From Fimbriimonadaceae bacterium (GTDB lineage: Bacteria; Armatimonadota; Fimbriimonadia; Fimbriimonadales; Fimbriimonadaceae), in assembly GCA_947447315.1 (NCBI GenBank), contig CANFJD010000108.1:1-8421 (forward strand): a stretch of DNA of 8,421 nt, in the 5' to 3' direction. Below are positions 6,203-8,421 of the stretch, piece after piece (the first letter of the stretch is position 1; each line of letters starts with the position of its first letter). A model generated the notes under the pieces. That model made no database searches. It worked only from the letters and a program-made list of their open reading frames with translations, and was not told the origin of the DNA. The translations under genes and the position numbers were made by a program.

Positions 6203-7885
6203 ATGTTCAAGCGATTCTTGGGTGGGCGGCAACTGCGACTGGTTGCAGCGAGTAGTGCATTTTTCATGGTGCTTGCGTCAGCAATGGCGCAGGATCCAAC
6301 TTCGGTCCGATTGGATCTGGATTTGAAAGATGCCGATATGTTGGCGGCAACGCGAATGCTGTTTCAACGAACTGGAATTCAGTTCGTCATAGCACCATCT
6401 TCGAAGCAGTTCAACCGTATCACGTTGCGACTGTCGGACGTCACGGCTGATGAGGCGATCAAGTACGTCTGCACGGCGGCCGGGGCTTACTTCACCCGAG
6501 ATGAGCTTGGCGTGTATACGATCAGCTTGGATGCTCCTGCTCCGAAGGTGGAACCTAAGGCTCCGCTGAAAAAGCGAGAATCGGTCACACGTAAGATCAC
6601 GATCAAGCAAGCCGACGGTGCCGACATTCTTGACCAGCTTAAGTACGGTCAGTCGGACCCCATGCGCGGTTGGAACCGCATGGATCTGATGAACCAGTTG
6701 AAGAGCAAAGGCCCGAACAGTCACTACGGTGGTGAGTTCAAGGTCCTTGGCCCCAACTCTAACCTCTTTGATATCACTTCATCGAATCCTCGCTCGGAAC
6801 TGCCCACCAGCGTGCGAAATATTGCGGAAGGTTCAAATGACATCCAACTTCCTGGCGACGTAGCCGATGCCGCCCAACAGATTGGCGGCGGTCGCGGCGG
6901 CGGCGGCGGTGGAGGAAGCTTCGGTGGCGGTGGAGGCGGCGGCCTTGGTGGCGGCGGCGGCGGCGGTCTTGGTGGCGGTGGCGGTCTTGGCGGCGGCGGC
7001 GGTGCCACGGCTAACCTGACCGCTGGTCAAGGCCTGGTGCCCAACGGTATCTCGTTCATCAGCTACGATCCCAGCACAAATAGCTTGATCGTTGAGGCAG
7101 ATGATGACGAAGCAGTTAACAAGCTTAGAGAAGCAATTGCTCTGTTCGATGTGGCTCCGCGACAGGTCCAGATTAAGGTCGAGTTCATCTCGGTCGCAAC
7201 TGGTTTGGACAAAAACCTTGGCTTTGAGTTCCAGTTCCAACGTGGAAGCACGTTTGCTGGCGTTACGCCCGGTTCGTTCGCTCAGTCGGGTGCGGTTTAT
7301 CTAAACTACGGCACTGGCAACCTTGCTCTACGAATGCGAGCTGGCCTTAGCGAAAGCAACAGTAAGGTTGAAAGCGCACCTCTGATTCGAACGCTCAACA
7401 ATATGCCGGCTTCGGTGTTCAGCACCACGAGCCAATCGGTGTTCATCCCCACGACGATCTTGACGAACGGCGGTGGTGGCGGAACTTCATACCAGTTGCA
7501 GCAGATCACGGCGGGAACCACTTTGGCGGTTTCTCCCCGTATCAATCAGGACGACACGGTCACCGTGTTCCTTTCGCCGCAGGTTGGTGGTTTCCAAGGA
7601 TTCTCGTCGAGTCCGGATGGAAGCCAGGTTTCTCCGAACCAGTTCTCTCAGGGTGTCTTCGTGGTTGCCCGAGTCAAGAACAATGAAACGATTGTTTTGG
7701 GTGGTCTCACCTCGAAGAACGATAGTTTCACGGTTAACAAGGTTCCGATCTTGGCGGATTTGCCGATCTTCGGTCAGTTCTTCCGAAGCACGACGCGAAA
7801 CTCAAGCACTTCCGAACTGCTGATCTTCGTTACTCCGAGCATCATCCCGGATGATGCGAACACTGGAAGTAGCAACCCTCAGTAA
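6203..7885 (+). CDS. pilQ: PilQ, outer-membrane secretin of the T4P system
   Basis: This 560-residue precursor has a signal peptide with likely cleavage after AMA (27-29). A secretin/TonB short N-terminal domain lies at about 34-110. An N1-type domain starts at VTRKITIKQADGADILDQL (128-146) and resumes at ISFISYDPSTNSLIVEADDDEAVNKLREAIALFD (283-316). The secretin barrel domain follows from about 320 (PRQVQIKVEFISV). It includes the hallmark VPILADLPIFGQFFRSTTR (514-532) and ELLIFVTPSII (538-548). Between the two N1 parts sits a long insert containing about 40 residues of Gly with Phe/Leu (228-267). By family knowledge it forms the outer-membrane ring through which the pilus passes. AMIN domains, common in proteobacterial PilQ, are absent, and it is shorter than the usual 700 or more. 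GAGGG at 6185-6189 serves the ATG at 6203, with a longish 13-base spacing. A terminator follows its stop by 19 bp. GspD or another secretin is an alternative, but pilMNO context favours PilQ. Confidence 0.93.
   Translation: MFKRFLGGRQLRLVAASSAFFMVLASAMAQDPTSVRLDLDLKDADMLAATRMLFQRTGIQFVIAPSSKQFNRITLRLSDVTADEAIKYVCTAAGAYFTRDELGVYTISLDAPAPKVEPKAPLKKRESVTRKITIKQADGADILDQLKYGQSDPMRGWNRMDLMNQLKSKGPNSHYGGEFKVLGPNSNLFDITSSNPRSELPTSVRNIAEGSNDIQLPGDVADAAQQIGGGRGGGGGGGSFGGGGGGGLGGGGGGGLGGGGGLGGGGGATANLTAGQGLVPNGISFISYDPSTNSLIVEADDDEAVNKLREAIALFDVAPRQVQIKVEFISVATGLDKNLGFEFQFQRGSTFAGVTPGSFAQSGAVYLNYGTGNLALRMRAGLSESNSKVESAPLIRTLNNMPASVFSTTSQSVFIPTTILTNGGGGGTSYQLQQITAGTTLAVSPRINQDDTVTVFLSPQVGGFQGFSSSPDGSQVSPNQFSQGVFVVARVKNNETIVLGGLTSKNDSFTVNKVPILADLPIFGQFFRSTTRNSSTSELLIFVTPSIIPDDANTGSSNPQ
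6884..7003 (+). repeat. Gly-rich triplet repeat inside the N1 domain of pilQ
   Basis: Codons for residues 228-267 are almost all GGC/GGT/GGA, with GLGGGGG-type units (Leu at 248, 256 and 262). The stretch interrupts the N1 domain rather than sitting at a terminus, consistent with an expanded loop between secondary-structure elements. Confidence 0.85.
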
Positions 7886-7904
7886 GTCGGCATTTGCAGA
7901 TCGC

Positions 7905-7937
7905 ACGGGCGGGACATCAAATGTTCCGCCCGTTTTT
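7905..7937 (+). terminator. Rho-independent terminator after pilQ
   Basis: ACGGGCGGGACAT (7905-7917) pairs with ATGTTCCGCCCGT (7921-7933) as a 13-bp stem with one G-T wobble and a CAA loop. A TTTTT tract follows at 7933-7937. It lies 19 bp after the pilQ stop and should end the pil operon transcript. It ends only 4 bases before the aroK ATG, so it also occupies the aroK leader. Confidence 0.9.
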
Positions 7938-7941
7938 ATAT

Positions 7942-8421
7942 ATGCAGAAAGCCTGGATTTTGGTTGGAATGATGGGGTCCGGTAAATCTACGGTTGGTAA
8001 AGCCGTGGCCGAGGCGTCCGGGCGTGAATTCATCGACACTGATTTGTTATTGCAGAATCGATTTGGGCGGACCATTCCTCAGATCTTCTCGCATTACGGT
8101 GAGGAAACTTTTCGTGCCCACGAAACCAGTGTTTTGAAGTCCGTGAATTGCACGAACTGCGTATTGAGCACAGGTGGTGGAATCGTGACGCGACCAGAAA
8201 ACTGGCTGGAGATGAGGAGGCTCGGTATCATCGCCTATCTTCATGCGGATTGGCAGACGCTGGCCGAGAGGTTGGAGCAAAGCAAACGTAAGCGCCCGTT
8301 GCTGGACCGCACTGACTGGAAGGAAGAGCTGGAACGATTAATGAATGAGCGAGAACCACAGTACCGCCAAGCCGACTTTGTGATCGAAGTGGATCAGCAA
8401 GATATAAACGTGGCGGCCCAA
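7942..8421 (+). CDS. aroK: Shikimate kinase AroK (3' end cut by the window edge)
   Basis: The frame from ATG at 7942 is open to the last base, giving 160 residues with no stop, close to the whole 165-180 residue family length. It phosphorylates shikimate with ATP in the chorismate (aromatic amino acid) pathway in the cytoplasm. The Walker A motif is GMMGSGKST (9-17). Shikimate-binding residues are seen as DTD (32-34), Arg58 in FRAHE, and GGG (78-80). The lid motif is RPLL (118-121), and Arg137 lies in the ERxPxYxxAD region. All key residues are present. No clear Shine-Dalgarno precedes 7942, because the terminator U-tract ends four bases upstream. An in-frame ATG at 7921, inside the terminator, would add seven residues (MFRPFLY) and has GGGCGGGA upstream. 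I prefer 7942 because it starts directly at the first beta strand. pilQ-aroK adjacency matches the proteobacterial order, in which aroB follows. Confidence 0.95.
   Translation, partial: MQKAWILVGMMGSGKSTVGKAVAEASGREFIDTDLLLQNRFGRTIPQIFSHYGEETFRAHETSVLKSVNCTNCVLSTGGGIVTRPENWLEMRRLGIIAYLHADWQTLAERLEQSKRKRPLLDRTDWKEELERLMNEREPQYRQADFVIEVDQQDINVAAQ

Noticed and set aside
5854..6255. + strand frame rich in Ala/Val overlapping the STN gene tail and the pilQ start
   Set aside because: It is a frame-shifted reading of the GGC/GGT repeats and begins inside the STN coding region. Both genes it overlaps are well supported.
6724..7008. Minus-strand frame encoding a poly-proline protein
   Set aside because: It is simply the complement of the Gly-codon tract in pilQ (GGC read as GCC/CCG/CCC). 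There is no independent start signal or domain.

Overview
The window carries one type IV pilus (T4P) alignment and secretin operon, all on the + strand, flanked by the 3' end of a large unrecognised gene and by a shikimate kinase gene that runs off the right edge. The order is: exported-looking protein (partial), pilM, pilN, pilO, pilP-like lipoprotein, a short stand-alone secretin N-domain protein, pilQ secretin, terminator, aroK (partial). This is the pilMNOPQ-aroK order known from Gammaproteobacteria, with one extra gene between pilP and pilQ. A secretin and a lipobox protein imply a diderm cell. Divergent Pil proteins with very glycine-rich tails, moderate GC (judged by eye), and the unrecognised upstream protein suggest a non-proteobacterial diderm. 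Armatimonadota (Fimbriimonas-like) is my best guess, by recollection of protein style rather than any search.

Layout: bases 1-1261 hold the C-terminal part of a beta-rich protein with a repeated D/N-P-x-x-G-x-V-x-F motif. Bases 1262-1503 are non-coding and contain two perfect 11-bp inverted repeats. pilM (1504-2766), pilN (2775-3719), pilO (3719-4549) and the pilP-like gene (4551-5315) are packed with gaps of 8 bp, a 1-bp overlap (TAATG) and 1 bp, so they are almost certainly one transcriptional and translationally coupled unit. The 111 bp before the next gene contain a perfect TATAAT box and a small GAGA-loop hairpin, suggesting an internal promoter for the two secretin-family genes (5427-6149 and 6203-7885). 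A strong Rho-independent terminator (7905-7937) follows pilQ. aroK begins 4 bases after its U-tract.

How the genes work together, by family knowledge: cytoplasmic actin-like PilM binds the N-terminal NLLP motif of PilN. PilN and PilO are inner-membrane proteins that pair in the periplasm. The lipoprotein PilP links that platform to the N-domains of the PilQ secretin, through which the pilus crosses the outer membrane.

The most unusual feature is that every envelope protein from PilN to PilQ carries a low-complexity Gly-rich (or Ala/Gly/Pro-rich) tail or insert, each differently composed. The extra gene before pilQ looks like a partial duplicate of the PilQ N-terminal half, with the same signal peptide, STN, N1-start and poly-Gly layout but no secretin barrel.
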